Assembly: GCA_023957015.1 (NCBI GenBank)
Contig: JAMLHR010000024.1
Span: 1-37,181, forward strand
Length of the DNA stretch: 37,181 bases
Source: Thermomicrobiales bacterium
GTDB lineage: Bacteria > Chloroflexota > Chloroflexia > Thermomicrobiales > UBA6265
Reading direction: 5' to 3'
The notes beneath the pieces are model-generated. The model was not told where the DNA came from and searched no databases. It saw only the letters and a list, made by a program, of their open reading frames with translations. A program made the translations under genes and the position numbers. Of this stretch, positions 15,797-24,849 are shown one piece after another (the first letter of the stretch is position 1; each line of letters opens with the position of its first letter).

Positions 15797-18466
15797 TCAC
15801 CGTACCTCGTCTATGTACCAGATACCGTCCTGATACACGAATACCAATGTCACCTGATAGACCGGGTTCGCACCGGGGATGACGCCGAGTCCCGTTGGAT
15901 CAGCGAAGATGATCGTCACCGCGATACGGCCATCGGCCAGTGTCGTCATGCTCTGCACATCTTCGATCACAATCGCGTTCTCGACATCGACTGGTATGGC
16001 AGGCGATGTCGCCCGGCTGGTGAACTCGTAGCTGGCTCCCTGCGGGAAGATCTCCTGCAACATCGATGGTGTGAATAGCCGCACCTGGCTACGGAACTCG
16101 CCCTGATTGGCGCAGTTCACCAGCTGCTCAATCGTCCACATCACCTCGTTTGTCTGCTCCGGTGAGACATCGGCATCGGCCGCTCGTACCAATGGTGTAC
16201 CGCGACGCGTCTCCGGATGGATACCGTGGTGGAACACCTCCGGCACCTCGTTGAATCCGAGAGGAGTGACCTCGCAGGCAGCCAGCGCTGGTGAAGTCTC
16301 ATCGGTCCGCGCCTCCGGATTCTGCTGCCACCACTGGATGTAGGCGATGACATCGCGGATACCCTGGTCCTCGAGTTGACTGCGGAAACCGGGCATCGCA
16401 GTTCCCTGCATACCGTACTGAATCCAGTAGATCAGGTCAGCATTGCTGTGTACCTTGGTGTGCGGCGCATCGAACGATGCCGGTGGCGGATTCAACGCCG
16501 CTGCCAGTGGACCGTCACCGCGCAGATTGGCACCGTGGCAACTGGCGCAATAGTTGGCGTAGAGATCCTCACCGCGCTTGACCATCACCATATCGCTCGG
16601 ATTGATGGCACCTTCGCCGGTTTCCACCGCCAGAATCGGATCGATTCTGCCCTGCAGGATGACGACCACCGCCAGACCGATGGCGATGGCGGCAAGTCCA
16701 CCGGCTTCCTTGCGGAGTGGACCGCGTGCGGTCGCGGCCGTGGCGATGCCAAGCACACCCACGAACGCCAGACCGATACCAGCAAGGCCGGATACCGTCG
16801 TGAACTTCCACGGTGCCGCTGGCAACGCGGCATTGGTGGCCTGCGGTCCAAATTCCTGCTCGAAGGTCGCGATACTGGCCGCGAATCCCGGTTCCTCAAT
16901 CCGAACGGTGATACGCCAGATTCCGTCAATGCTGAACTCGGTGCCGTGGTGCTCAAAGGCATTGCCTTGCACCCGGTACATCTGCACGCTCTTGCTCCCC
17001 AGCTCCGGATGATCCGGACTACTGAGATCGAGGAAGATATTCGTCTCTGTTTGGAGATAGGTGCCCGGTGTCTCCAGCCGAATGTGGTTGACACCCGTCC
17101 GTCCTGGCGCGATCAGCAGCACACCATCACGGCCATCAAACGAGAGATGCTCGCGCACCTGCACGGACTCGTCGACGAGTTGATCTCGCGCCGTCGGCGC
17201 GGTCTGTAACCCGGCGATGGTGAGCAGCAAAACCGCGGTTGTGACCGCCAGCGCTGCCGCGCTGCGTCGCGCGAACATGGCAAGCGGAATCAGCACCACA
17301 CCCACGATGACCGCCGCGATCGCGAAGCCCCCGAAGGTTGTCTGCGTCAGCGCGTCCATATTGCCGATAAAGTCATCGGTAAGCAGGCCCCCTGCGAACG
17401 CCAATGTCAACATGGCGGCGATCAGGAGCCACCGGAATCGGTGGTTGATATCGCTCGCAATGGTTGTCGACACCCGGAGAGCCAGAGCAATCCACAACGC
17501 GCCACCAGCCAGCGTTAACGCCGCCAGCAGGAACAGATAGGCGAGGGTCACCGTGGTGACTCGCCCCACATCATCGGCAACGGCGTGTCCACTCAACACC
17601 ATCGGTAGTGGTAATGCTAGACTGAGCACCCATAGCGCACTATTGGCGATGCGTGCGCGATGGCTATACCACCACGGCGAGATTGCCAGGCCGATGCCGA
17701 GCAGTACCAGCAATCCCATCTGCACGATCCACCAGAAACCGGCGTCCGTGTGACCGAGCGTTGCGAACAAGCTGTCGAGCGTATCCTCGCCCCAGCTTCG
17801 GGCAAGCAGATCCAGCAGCGAACCACCAACGGCGATACCCAGAGCGACCCAGGCCAACTGCTGCATCCGCAGCGTTACCGGGCGAGCATCGGCGCGATGA
17901 ACACCCAGAACCGGGCGAATCACACCCTTCCAGATCGGCCAGAGTGCTGTCATTGCGGCCAGACCAAGCAGTGTCAGCCAGCGCGCTCCGATCGTGTACC
18001 AGGTTGAGGTATGACCCTGACCGGATTGATCCGTCGGGATGGTGATGATATTCGCGTCCTCAGGATTACCGACACTGAAACTGCTCCAGCCATTGCTGGA
18101 CGATCCATCCTCGGCCGAGACGGCCAGCCAGGTGATGGTATAGACGCCATCCGGAAAGATAGCGGGCAGCGAGATCGTGACCGAGCGACCATCGGTACCG
18201 AAGACGACGGTGGTGCCCTGAACCTCCTGACCATCGGTTGTCAGCAGCCGGAACTCGCTGGCCTCCTGATCGAGTCGTTCGTCGAAGCCGAGACCGAGCG
18301 CAGTCGGTGTGCGTTGGAGGATTTCGCCATCGATCGGTGTGGTTCGCACCACCTCCGGTGCAGCGGTCGCCGTCGAACCGGTAGCGATACCGAGCAGGAC
18401 GATAGCCATCACCATCACCATGAGGTGAGTTGTATGAACACGGAGCGAATGAAGCACGCACGTCAT
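15797..18466 (-). CDS. CopC-CopD-cytochrome c-NTF2-like fusion protein
   Basis: An 889-residue membrane protein with a signal peptide (1-36) and at least four modules. (1) CopC-like domain, about 36-133. (2) CopD-like membrane region, about 155-420, with several helices and SGHAVADD at 292-299. (3) An external beta domain, about 440-540, of YtkA/FixH-like appearance, then two membrane helices (about 556-606). (4) Cytochrome c, about 626-715, with CASCH (640-644) and the probable axial Met691 in TAMPGF. The C-terminus (about 770-889) resembles an NTF2/SnoaL fold. CopC/CopD domains handle periplasmic copper, and the haem domain suggests electron transfer outside the membrane. The CopC copper ligands are not evident. 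AGGAAG precedes the ATG at 18466. It lies 25 bases after the exported gene at 18492. Confidence 0.88.
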   Translation of the reverse strand: MTCVLHSLRVHTTHLMVMVMAIVLLGIATGSTATAAPEVVRTTPIDGEILQRTPTALGLGFDERLDQEASEFRLLTTDGQEVQGTTVVFGTDGRSVTISLPAIFPDGVYTITWLAVSAEDGSSSNGWSSFSVGNPEDANIITIPTDQSGQGHTSTWYTIGARWLTLLGLAAMTALWPIWKGVIRPVLGVHRADARPVTLRMQQLAWVALGIAVGGSLLDLLARSWGEDTLDSLFATLGHTDAGFWWIVQMGLLVLLGIGLAISPWWYSHRARIANSALWVLSLALPLPMVLSGHAVADDVGRVTTVTLAYLFLLAALTLAGGALWIALALRVSTTIASDINHRFRWLLIAAMLTLAFAGGLLTDDFIGNMDALTQTTFGGFAIAAVIVGVVLIPLAMFARRSAAALAVTTAVLLLTIAGLQTAPTARDQLVDESVQVREHLSFDGRDGVLLIAPGRTGVNHIRLETPGTYLQTETNIFLDLSSPDHPELGSKSVQMYRVQGNAFEHHGTEFSIDGIWRITVRIEEPGFAASIATFEQEFGPQATNAALPAAPWKFTTVSGLAGIGLAFVGVLGIATAATARGPLRKEAGGLAAIAIGLAVVVILQGRIDPILAVETGEGAINPSDMVMVKRGEDLYANYCASCHGANLRGDGPLAAALNPPPASFDAPHTKVHSNADLIYWIQYGMQGTAMPGFRSQLEDQGIRDVIAYIQWWQQNPEARTDETSPALAACEVTPLGFNEVPEVFHHGIHPETRRGTPLVRAADADVSPEQTNEVMWTIEQLVNCANQGEFRSQVRLFTPSMLQEIFPQGASYEFTSRATSPAIPVDVENAIVIEDVQSMTTLADGRIAVTIIFADPTGLGVIPGANPVYQVTLVFVYQDGIWYIDEVR

Positions 18467-18491
18467 CGGGCGATCTTCCTGTTCTGCTGAG

Positions 18492-19019
18492 CTAGGCGGT
18501 TCGCTTCCGCCACAGGATCAACGCGGCACCCACAATCGCAGTGGCGGCCAGCGGTGTCGCCAACTGCTCGATCACCGTGCCATAGGCGACATTGGGGAAC
18601 TCGAAGTCTGATCGCTCCAGCACGGGCGAGATCCCATCGGCGACGATATAGAACTCGTTGATCTCGACACCATCAACACTGCCACTGACGGTAAAGCTGT
18701 AATCGCCAGCCTGCATCGGGATGAAGATACCGGTATAGACTCCGGGTTCTGACTCGGTCAGCGTGAATACGCGCACGGCTTCCATGAACTCGACCTGCGC
18801 ATTCAGGCTGTCCGTCAGACCGGTGACGGGTTCGCCGCCTTCGGTGATACGGATACGAATACCGTTCGTGTCACCCAGGATCGCTGGTTCGTGTATGAAA
18901 CCGACTGTGATCTCGAAGCGATCGTCGACGGTGCGTGTGATCGGCGCAGCCTCCACGCGGTACACCGTGAAGAAGCCAAGAATGAAGATGAGAATCAGAA
19001 TGAGCCATCGAGCAGACAC
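18492..19019 (-). CDS. Small exported membrane-anchored protein (copper-operon partner)
   Basis: About 175 residues: a hydrophobic signal/anchor (SARWLILILIFILGFFTVY), an external beta-sandwich-like domain (FEITVGFIHEPAILGDTNGI, GVYTGIFIPMQAGDYSFTVS), and a C-terminal membrane segment (TPLAATAIVGAALILW) ending in RKRTA. The outer domain resembles YtkA/FixH-like modules that also occur in the next gene. A GTG at 19019 with GGAGG seven bases ahead is the best start; the longer frame upstream to 19238 has no such site. It directly precedes the CopC-CopD-cytochrome gene, so they probably act together. Confidence 0.82.
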   Translation of the reverse strand: MSARWLILILIFILGFFTVYRVEAAPITRTVDDRFEITVGFIHEPAILGDTNGIRIRITEGGEPVTGLTDSLNAQVEFMEAVRVFTLTESEPGVYTGIFIPMQAGDYSFTVSGSVDGVEINEFYIVADGISPVLERSDFEFPNVAYGTVIEQLATPLAATAIVGAALILWRKRTA

Positions 19020-19124
19020 GTTTTGCCTCCGAGGGTTGGACGACGGCATTCGCAGCCGAGGAACGTCACCTGATATTAACATGCGGGTCGGAGAGAGGAT
19101 GTCGGCAAAATCCCTCTGGAAAAC

Positions 19125-19158
19125 CACAACGGTCCCGCCAACTGGCGAGACCGTTGTG
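19125..19158 (-). terminator. Intrinsic terminator of the L,D-transpeptidase gene
   Basis: CACAACGGTC (19125-19134) pairs with GACCGTTGTG (19149-19158); inside, CGCC (19136-19139) pairs with GGCG (19144-19147) after one mismatch. On the minus strand it is followed by GTTTTCC. It lies 16 bases beyond the L,D-transpeptidase stop and separates it from the copper genes. Confidence 0.85.
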
Positions 19159-19174
19159 TGTATTCGGACTGATA

Positions 19175-20335
19175 TTAGTAGTGAATCACCACCGGCATAC
19201 CGATATAGGCGATGTTGTAGAGGTATTCGGCGGCCCATTCCGGCATATTGATGCAGCCATGGCTCATCGGTGTACCGAAATTATTGTGCCAATAGGTCCC
19301 GTGGATGGCGTGCCCCTCGTTGGTGAAGTAGAGCACATCCGGTACCGATGGGACATTGTAGTACTCGCCGCCCAGCACGCCTTCCATATCATCGGATGGA
19401 TACATCGTCAGCACATAGAACGTACCTGTCGGCGTATCGAATCCGGATCGTCCGGAGCTGATATAGAGCTCGTAAAGAACGCGATCTCCCTGGAAGATGG
19501 TCATGTACTGCCAGCTCAGGTTGATATCGACCCATACCTGACCGCCACCATAGACGTAGCCATCGAATGTCTTGATCGGGGGTATGAACAGGGACTCGGC
19601 ATAGGTTGGAATATCACCCTGCGGTGATGGATCGGTGGCGATATCGTACTTCTGCGCCAGGATCTCTCCGACGGGTACCATCTGAACACCTTCATCTGGT
19701 GTCCACCGCAACTGGCCGTACTCGAACGCCTGATAGGTCACACCGCTGACCGTGTATTCCTGCGAGATCGGATTGCCGAGATAGTTGACATCGCCGGTTG
19801 CCCACCAGAAATCGCGGAAGGCACCGAAGATGGTGTGCTGGCTTGATGGCACGTAGGTCACATTCGGATCAAGCGCCGTCTCGGAGTCCGGACTGATGGG
19901 CAGCCAGGCTTTCATCAGGTCAGTTGCTGGTGTGAGGTCATTGGGAACACTGGTGCTGGCGATCAGCGATCGCTGCAGCACCTGGGGTCGCATATCCTGC
20001 CCGACCTTGCCGAGCTGGAATTGCCGACCGTTGGGTCCACCTTCTGGCCAGTACTCGAAGCGAGCGTACTGCAGGTACTGAATGATATGACCATTGGCCA
20101 GCGTGATCTCAGGAGTGATCGGGAGTCCGTAGTTGGCTCGACCGTTATTTCCGCGCCAGAAATCAAGGAACAGCTGATCCAGTGATTGTCCGGTTTCCTG
20201 GAAGTAGACGGTACGTGGCGCGCTCCATTGTGCCGCGGCCGGTGTGGCCAACCCCGGTGCAATGCTCATGAGAACCATCGCCAGGCTGGCGATGAGCATA
20301 CTGAGCTTACGCAACCCCAATCGAGTACCGAACAT
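19175..20335 (-). CDS. L,D-transpeptidase (YkuD) with LGFP-like repeats
   Basis: A 386-residue exported enzyme. A signal peptide (1 to about 35, ending AAA) is followed by two tandem repeats of the FW..G..yG.Pi type (FWRGNNGRANYGLPITPE and FWWATGDVNYLGNPISQE), then the catalytic domain with HGTYWH (345-350) and SHGC (Cys361), the YkuD motif. The family forms 3-3 crosslinks in peptidoglycan or attaches proteins to it, acting outside the cytoplasmic membrane. The start ATG at 20335 follows AGGAGGAAAC; the longer frame to 20389 lacks this. The nearby gene content points to cell-envelope work. Confidence 0.94.
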   Translation of the reverse strand: MFGTRLGLRKLSMLIASLAMVLMSIAPGLATPAAAQWSAPRTVYFQETGQSLDQLFLDFWRGNNGRANYGLPITPEITLANGHIIQYLQYARFEYWPEGGPNGRQFQLGKVGQDMRPQVLQRSLIASTSVPNDLTPATDLMKAWLPISPDSETALDPNVTYVPSSQHTIFGAFRDFWWATGDVNYLGNPISQEYTVSGVTYQAFEYGQLRWTPDEGVQMVPVGEILAQKYDIATDPSPQGDIPTYAESLFIPPIKTFDGYVYGGGQVWVDINLSWQYMTIFQGDRVLYELYISSGRSGFDTPTGTFYVLTMYPSDDMEGVLGGEYYNVPSVPDVLYFTNEGHAIHGTYWHNNFGTPMSHGCINMPEWAAEYLYNIAYIGMPVVIHY

Positions 20336-20470
20336 GTTTCCTCCTGTCACCCCGTGGTCTTCTGCGATGAGGATCAATGCTCCTGGCATACAATCCCGTT
20401 CTCTACGTTAACGCGTGACGCGCTGAAAAGGATTCTCTTTGCTGCGCGAAAGTAATTGGCACAGCAGATG

Positions 20471-20482
20471 TGTACGTACACT
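20471..20482. promoter_or_regulatory. 12-bp palindrome GTGTACGTACAC
   Basis: GTGTAC (20471-20476) is followed directly by its inverse GTACAC (20477-20482). It lies between nadC (stop 20517) and the L,D-transpeptidase start (20335). The core GTACGTAC recurs upstream of the CHRD-like gene (11606-11613 and 11679-11686). It may be an operator, but no regulator is known. Confidence 0.35.
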
Positions 20483-20516
20483 ATACGGTGTCACGATATG
20501 CTCCGTAAAGGCCCTA

Positions 20517-21380
20517 TTAGTTCAATGTAATGTCCAGGCTGATATCGAGGCTGGGTGCCGAGTGTGTGAGCGCACCTGACGAGATCAGATCGATCCCCGT
20601 CGCCGCGATTTCCGGCAACCGCGAGAGCGTGATCCCACCGGATGCTTCCAGCAGCGCGTGGTTACGGTGAGCGTCTCTGATGACTACGGCCTCCGCCATC
20701 GTGATGGTATCCATATTGTCCAACATCACGATATCGGCACCGGCATCCAGCGCCTCACGTAGTTCGTCCAGATTGGTGACTTCGACCTCGATCTTCAGCG
20801 TATGCGGTGCGGTGGCGCGGGCGGCGGAGATCGCATCACTGATGCGGTGCGCACCACCGATCGCGGCCAGGTGGTTGTCCTTGATAAGCACACCATCCGC
20901 CAGACCGAAGCGATGATTGCTGCCGCCACCATGCTGAACGGCTCGTTTTTGCAGCAGTCGCATACCGGGTGTGGTTTTGCGCGTATCGACGATGCGAGCC
21001 TTTGTTCCGGCGATAGCGGTGACGTATTCTGCCGTGATCGTAGCCACGCCACTGAGCCGCTGTACAAAGTTCAGCGCCGTGCGTTCCGCCGTCAGGATGT
21101 TGCGGGCGTTGCCCCGCACGATCGCGATGCGTTCGGGATTACTGACCGACTCGCCATTCGACTTCAGCGCCTCGAACTCGATGCTGGGATCAACGGTATG
21201 GAACACGCTCTCCGCCACATCCATCCCGCTCAGGACTCCATCCTGTTTTGCCAGCATAACGGCGGTCGCGGTGCGGTCGGCAGGGATAGTTGCCAGCGAG
21301 GTGATATCGCCCGTGCCGATGTCTTCGTTCAGGGCCAGTTCGATCAGCGCCCGCACATCGGGTTCAAGGGTTGTGGTCAT
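20517..21380 (-). CDS. nadC: Nicotinate-nucleotide pyrophosphorylase (carboxylating) NadC
   Basis: A 287-residue quinolinate phosphoribosyltransferase, converting quinolinate and PRPP to nicotinate mononucleotide, carbon dioxide and pyrophosphate in NAD synthesis. Family motifs are LNEDIGTGDIT, TAERTALNFVQRLSG, VDTRKTTPGMR, HGGGSNHRFGL, ADGVLIKDNH, IEVEV and LDNM, and the closing LEASGGI and ISSGALTHS. The length is normal. The ATG at 21380 follows GGGAGA. NadA/NadB are not in the window. The gene stands alone; the preceding membrane gene ends at 21504 with a terminator between them. Confidence 0.97.
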   Translation of the reverse strand: MTTTLEPDVRALIELALNEDIGTGDITSLATIPADRTATAVMLAKQDGVLSGMDVAESVFHTVDPSIEFEALKSNGESVSNPERIAIVRGNARNILTAERTALNFVQRLSGVATITAEYVTAIAGTKARIVDTRKTTPGMRLLQKRAVQHGGGSNHRFGLADGVLIKDNHLAAIGGAHRISDAISAARATAPHTLKIEVEVTNLDELREALDAGADIVMLDNMDTITMAEAVVIRDAHRNHALLEASGGITLSRLPEIAATGIDLISSGALTHSAPSLDISLDITLN

Positions 21381-21453
21381 CGTTCTCTCCCGTCGGTGCT
21401 ACGTTGCACCGAGATGACGTTAAGGATACGCCCTCACTTCCGACCACACAAAA

Positions 21454-21478
21454 GACGGGTGCCGCGTTGGCACCCGTC
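21454..21478 (-). terminator. Intrinsic terminator of the membrane-protein gene
   Basis: GACGGGTGCC (21454-21463) and GGCACCCGTC (21469-21478) form a perfect 10-bp stem with a five-base loop. On the minus strand it is followed by TTTTGTG. It lies between the stop of the gene at 21504 and the nadC start at 21380. Confidence 0.9.
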
Positions 21479-21503
21479 GATGTTGATACATGGTTGACTG
21501 GAG

Positions 21504-22340
21504 CTACGCGGCTGGTGTTGCTGAATCTTCCCCATCCGTGAGGTCGCTGTGGCCAGCCGCTTCGATTGTCGCCCTGGTGGAATCGACCTGTTCCTGTGTA
21601 AATCCGCAGTAGTTGATGGCTTCCCGGTCCCAGTACGACACCAGGCGAGTCTTGCCAGCGGCGTGAGCTTCCTCGACGGTGCCGACGTAGATCTGGCCGT
21701 CTTGTGACTCCTTGTTGACATCCGGAACCGCCTCGCAGACATGGAATACCTTGCCGCTCTTGGTCCAGAAAACCTCGTCCTTGCCAGTGAGCGTGAGAAT
21801 GATGCTCTGCTCAGCGGCATACTGCTCCTGCGAAGGCGACTCCCAGGAGATACCGAAGGCCATCGCAATAGCGAGAACAGCGATGCCGATACCACCGGCA
21901 ATGCCCTTCTGCTTGCTGTCCATATCCTTGTTCATGAAGATCATAATGATCAATGGCAGGAAGGATATGATCGCCATGATCGCGCCAAGCTGATTCTGTA
22001 CCCAGAATCGGAACGCATCTTCCTTTGAAGCGGGATCGAGCCGATTGGCCTGCTTCCACATCATGGAACCGGCGATCGAGAAGATACCGGTGACCACAAT
22101 CGCCGCGATGAGCAGGACCATATTCACCGGAACCTGCTTCAGAATCCAGAAAATGGCGAATATCTGTACACCGATAGCTACCAGCCATCCAACCCAGGCC
22201 AGGATGCGTAGCTTGTTCGCCTTGCTCTTGGCCTCAGGTGTCGGTGTCCAGACCGGTTCGCTCGATTTGCTTTTAGTCGTTTTCTTGGGATCCGATTCCT
22301 TGCGGACGACCTTCTTCTTGCCTGTTGATTGCTCGCTCAC
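21504..22340 (-). CDS. Four-helix membrane protein with soluble C-terminal domain
   Basis: A 278-residue protein. Residues 1-40 are basic and charged; four hydrophobic helices follow (LAWVGWLVAIGVQIFAIFWI, VLLIAAIVVTGIFSIAG, AIMAIISFLPLIIMIF, GIGIAVLAIAMAFGI). The external or cytoplasmic C-terminal domain contains VFWTKSGKVFHVCEAVPDVN and GTVEEAHAAGKTRLVSY, a pattern I associate with small GK-x-FH-x-C modules in actinobacterial and Chloroflexota proteins. No enzyme is assigned. The start is a GTG (22338-22340) with GGGGGGAG eight bases upstream. A strong terminator follows the stop. Confidence 0.8.
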   Translation of the reverse strand: MSEQSTGKKKVVRKESDPKKTTKSKSSEPVWTPTPEAKSKANKLRILAWVGWLVAIGVQIFAIFWILKQVPVNMVLLIAAIVVTGIFSIAGSMMWKQANRLDPASKEDAFRFWVQNQLGAIMAIISFLPLIIMIFMNKDMDSKQKGIAGGIGIAVLAIAMAFGISWESPSQEQYAAEQSIILTLTGKDEVFWTKSGKVFHVCEAVPDVNKESQDGQIYVGTVEEAHAAGKTRLVSYWDREAINYCGFTQEQVDSTRATIEAAGHSDLTDGEDSATPAA

Positions 22341-22476
22341 ATCACTCCCCCCGGAGATGGGTATGCCTTTTCAGTTCGCATACCGCACGTCGCTATTCCT
22401 TTGTCGCAGGATTACTACGATTCGAATGATGAAATGGTACCCAATCGCCCATCGTCCAACAATAAGATTCGACAGA

Positions 22477-22977
22477 CTAGCAGCTATCGCCTGCGTCGGA
22501 ACCGTTCCTCGGCGCATGCCAGCCCAATCGGTAGCGGAACACACCACTCGGGTGCTTGCGACGCCCGACCATCTTGAAGCCACACGTCTTGTAGAAGCCG
22601 ATCGAGTCGTCGTCGGTCTCGGCGGTCAATGGCCGCCGCCCGGACCGTCGCAGCGCGTCGGTGAGCATCAGCCTCCCGAATCCCTGGCGACGAAACTCCG
22701 GTAGCACCGCGATGATACCGATCTGATTTGCCATGCCATCACGCTCCAGCGTGTAGGCCGCGATTAGGTTGTCGTGGAGCCAGCCACCGATAACCCGGTT
22801 GTTGGCACCGACGCGAGTCTGATCGATTCTGATCTGGGCAGCTTCGGCGGTACCTTCGCCGGTGGCATCGGCCAGCACCTGAGCCGCCGCGGTGTCGTCG
22901 CTTTCCGGAAGTGGCCGCAGTTCGAAACCCGTATCCGGATCGATAAAGATAGGAGCAGTGTTGAAATCGACAGACAT
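22477..22977 (-). CDS. GNAT-family N-acetyltransferase
   Basis: A 166-residue protein. IGIIAVLPEFRRQGFGRLML carries the GNAT acetyl-CoA loop (R/Q-x-x-G-x-G/A) and SIGFYKTCGFKMVGRR is the usual C-terminal strand and helix. The N-terminal DPDTGFELRPL and the central GGWLHDNLIAAYTLERDG fit the fold. Substrate is unknown. The ATG at 22977 lies three bases after the M16 peptidase stop with no clear ribosome site, so translation is probably coupled. It is the last gene of the cinA-M16-GNAT unit. Confidence 0.88.
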   Translation of the reverse strand: MSVDFNTAPIFIDPDTGFELRPLPESDDTAAAQVLADATGEGTAEAAQIRIDQTRVGANNRVIGGWLHDNLIAAYTLERDGMANQIGIIAVLPEFRRQGFGRLMLTDALRRSGRRPLTAETDDDSIGFYKTCGFKMVGRRKHPSGVFRYRLGWHAPRNGSDAGDSC

Positions 22978-22980
22978 GGG

Positions 22981-24258
22981 CTAATCCAGTGTGAGCAGTG
23001 GCAGGTAGTCTCGTTCGCGGGTGTAGGGACCGATCAAGACGAGATTCATCATCTCTTCTTTAATGAGATCGTTGGCAAGCTCCTGTACCTGGTCTGTGGT
23101 AACGCTGTCGATGTGCACCATCATCTCTTCCGGTGTCTCGATATAGCCATAGGTGCTCTCCTGACTACCGACCCAGCTGGCGACCGAGCGGCTATCCTCC
23201 AGCCCCATCAGCAATCGACCCTTGCGCAGTGTCTTGGTGCGTTCCAGTTCTTCCTCGGGAACCGGTTCATCGCGTAGTTTCTTCAGCTCGCCCATGATCG
23301 CGGTGATGGTTTCATTCACGCGCTCGGTATCCGTGCCAGCGTAAATCACACCCTGACCGATATCCTCATGGCTGCGGAAGTAGCCGTAGACACTGTAGAC
23401 CAGACCGCGCTTCTCCCGAATCTCCTGGAATAGTCTCGAACTCATGCCACTGCTGAGAATCGCCTCGATCGTGCTCTGCACATACCGGCGCTCGTCGTGA
23501 TAGCTGAGTGCCGGAAAACCGATGCAGAGATGGGCCTGCTCGGTATCCCGCGTCAGGAGTCTGATGCGTTTCTCGTTCTGGTCGCTCTTGGCGAGTGTGT
23601 TTGTGTGTGGATTGATGGTTACCGACAGATCGCCGAAGTACTTCTCTGCCAACGCGACGACCTCGTCATGCTGAACATCACCGCCAGCCGCGATCACCAG
23701 TCGATCGGCACCGTAGTTCCGCAGAAAGAAATCGACCATCGCCTCCCGATCGATATTGGCGACCGTTTCCTCGGTGCCCGCGACATCGCGGCCAACGGGA
23801 TCGTCGCCCCAGACAAGCTGATCGATGACATCGTGGACCAGATCCTCCGGAATATCCTGAATCGCACGGATTTCCTCGAAGATGACCTTGCGCTCCTTCT
23901 CCATCTCATCGGGATCGAAGGTGGAGTTGAGCATCATATCGGCCAATACATCGAAGGCTAATGCCAGATGCACGCCGGGTACCTTGGCCCAGTAACTGGT
24001 GTTCTCGCGACCGGTGCCCGCATTGAGAATGCCGCCAACCGATTCGATCTCCTGCGAGATGATCATCGGATCCGGTCGATTGCTGGTGCCCTTGAACAAC
24101 ATATGCTCGAGGAAATGCGCGGCACCGGCGATCGGTGCCGGTTCGATGCGGCTACCGACGTTGTAGGCGATGATCAGACTGGCGGATTTCACGCCTTCCA
24201 TGCGCCCGGTAACGATACGAACACCATTGGGGAGCGTTGTTTTGCCATATGGAGCCAC
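22981..24258 (-). CDS. M16-family zinc peptidase
   Basis: A 425-residue insulinase-type protease. The inverted zinc motif HFLEH (His48, Glu51, His52) and the downstream Glu in KERKVIFEEI (about 128) are intact, so this is the active-type subunit rather than the inactive partner. The second half contains the usual REKRGLVYSVY and RKGRLLMGLEDSRSVA blocks. Such enzymes degrade peptides; bacterial PqqF/YmxG-like homologs are of this length. No signal peptide is seen. The start is a GTG at 24258, three bases after the upstream stop. Operon: cinA/pncC, M16, GNAT. Confidence 0.93.
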   Translation of the reverse strand: MAPYGKTTLPNGVRIVTGRMEGVKSASLIIAYNVGSRIEPAPIAGAAHFLEHMLFKGTSNRPDPMIISQEIESVGGILNAGTGRENTSYWAKVPGVHLALAFDVLADMMLNSTFDPDEMEKERKVIFEEIRAIQDIPEDLVHDVIDQLVWGDDPVGRDVAGTEETVANIDREAMVDFFLRNYGADRLVIAAGGDVQHDEVVALAEKYFGDLSVTINPHTNTLAKSDQNEKRIRLLTRDTEQAHLCIGFPALSYHDERRYVQSTIEAILSSGMSSRLFQEIREKRGLVYSVYGYFRSHEDIGQGVIYAGTDTERVNETITAIMGELKKLRDEPVPEEELERTKTLRKGRLLMGLEDSRSVASWVGSQESTYGYIETPEEMMVHIDSVTTDQVQELANDLIKEEMMNLVLIGPYTRERDYLPLLTLD

Positions 24259-24261
24259 AGG

Positions 24262-24765
24262 CTAATTGTCCTTTGTCGTGAACTGCTGCAGGAACTCCAG
24301 CAGCATCTGCAGTGCGCGTTCGGTACTGGCCGCGGTGATCTCGGTACGATCACCCGCGAAGATATGCTCCTCGCAGGTCGTTCCTTCAGGGCCCGCGACC
24401 GCGATATAGACGAGCCCCACCGGTTTGCGATTGGTGGCACCGGTTGGACCGGCGATACCCGTGGTGCTCACCGCGATGGTGGCATTGAGCGCTTGCTGCG
24501 CACCCACCGCCATCCGACGGGCGCATTCATCGCTGACCGCGCCGGGATTGTCCAGTACATCGCGTGGGACACCGAGGATCGTGTGTTTGACGTCATAGGC
24601 GTAACTGACGATACCGCCCATGAGATAGGTGGAGGCACCGGCGGGTGCCGCCAGTCTGCTCGCGACCGCACCTGCGGAGATGCTCTCGGCGGTAGCAATG
24701 GTGATCTCGCTCTGTTGACCGAGGAGATCGAAAATACATTGTTCTGGTGATGGCGAGCTGGTCAC
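24262..24765 (-). CDS. pncC: CinA-C / nicotinamide-nucleotide amidase (PncC-like)
   Basis: About 167 residues forming a single CinA C-terminal domain. TAESISAGAVASRL corresponds to the AESCTGG active-site loop with the catalytic serine kept (AES), GGIVSYAYDVKHTILGVP is the next motif, and TGIAGPTGATNRKPVGLVYI matches the SGIAGPxG...KPVGxV signature. PncC deamidates nicotinamide mononucleotide to nicotinate mononucleotide, salvaging pyridine nucleotide. The GTG at 24765 is chosen because AGGAG stands at correct spacing within the upstream ATG-started frame (24783). It is first gene in a unit with the M16 peptidase and GNAT. Confidence 0.9.
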   Translation of the reverse strand: MTSSPSPEQCIFDLLGQQSEITIATAESISAGAVASRLAAPAGASTYLMGGIVSYAYDVKHTILGVPRDVLDNPGAVSDECARRMAVGAQQALNATIAVSTTGIAGPTGATNRKPVGLVYIAVAGPEGTTCEEHIFAGDRTEITAASTERALQMLLEFLQQFTTKDN

Positions 24766-24849
24766 GATATCGTTCTCCTGCATGCGCTCAACTATCCTCT
24801 AAGTATCGCGCAGTTTCTACTGCTCGTGGAATCACGAAGGGAGCGATCT

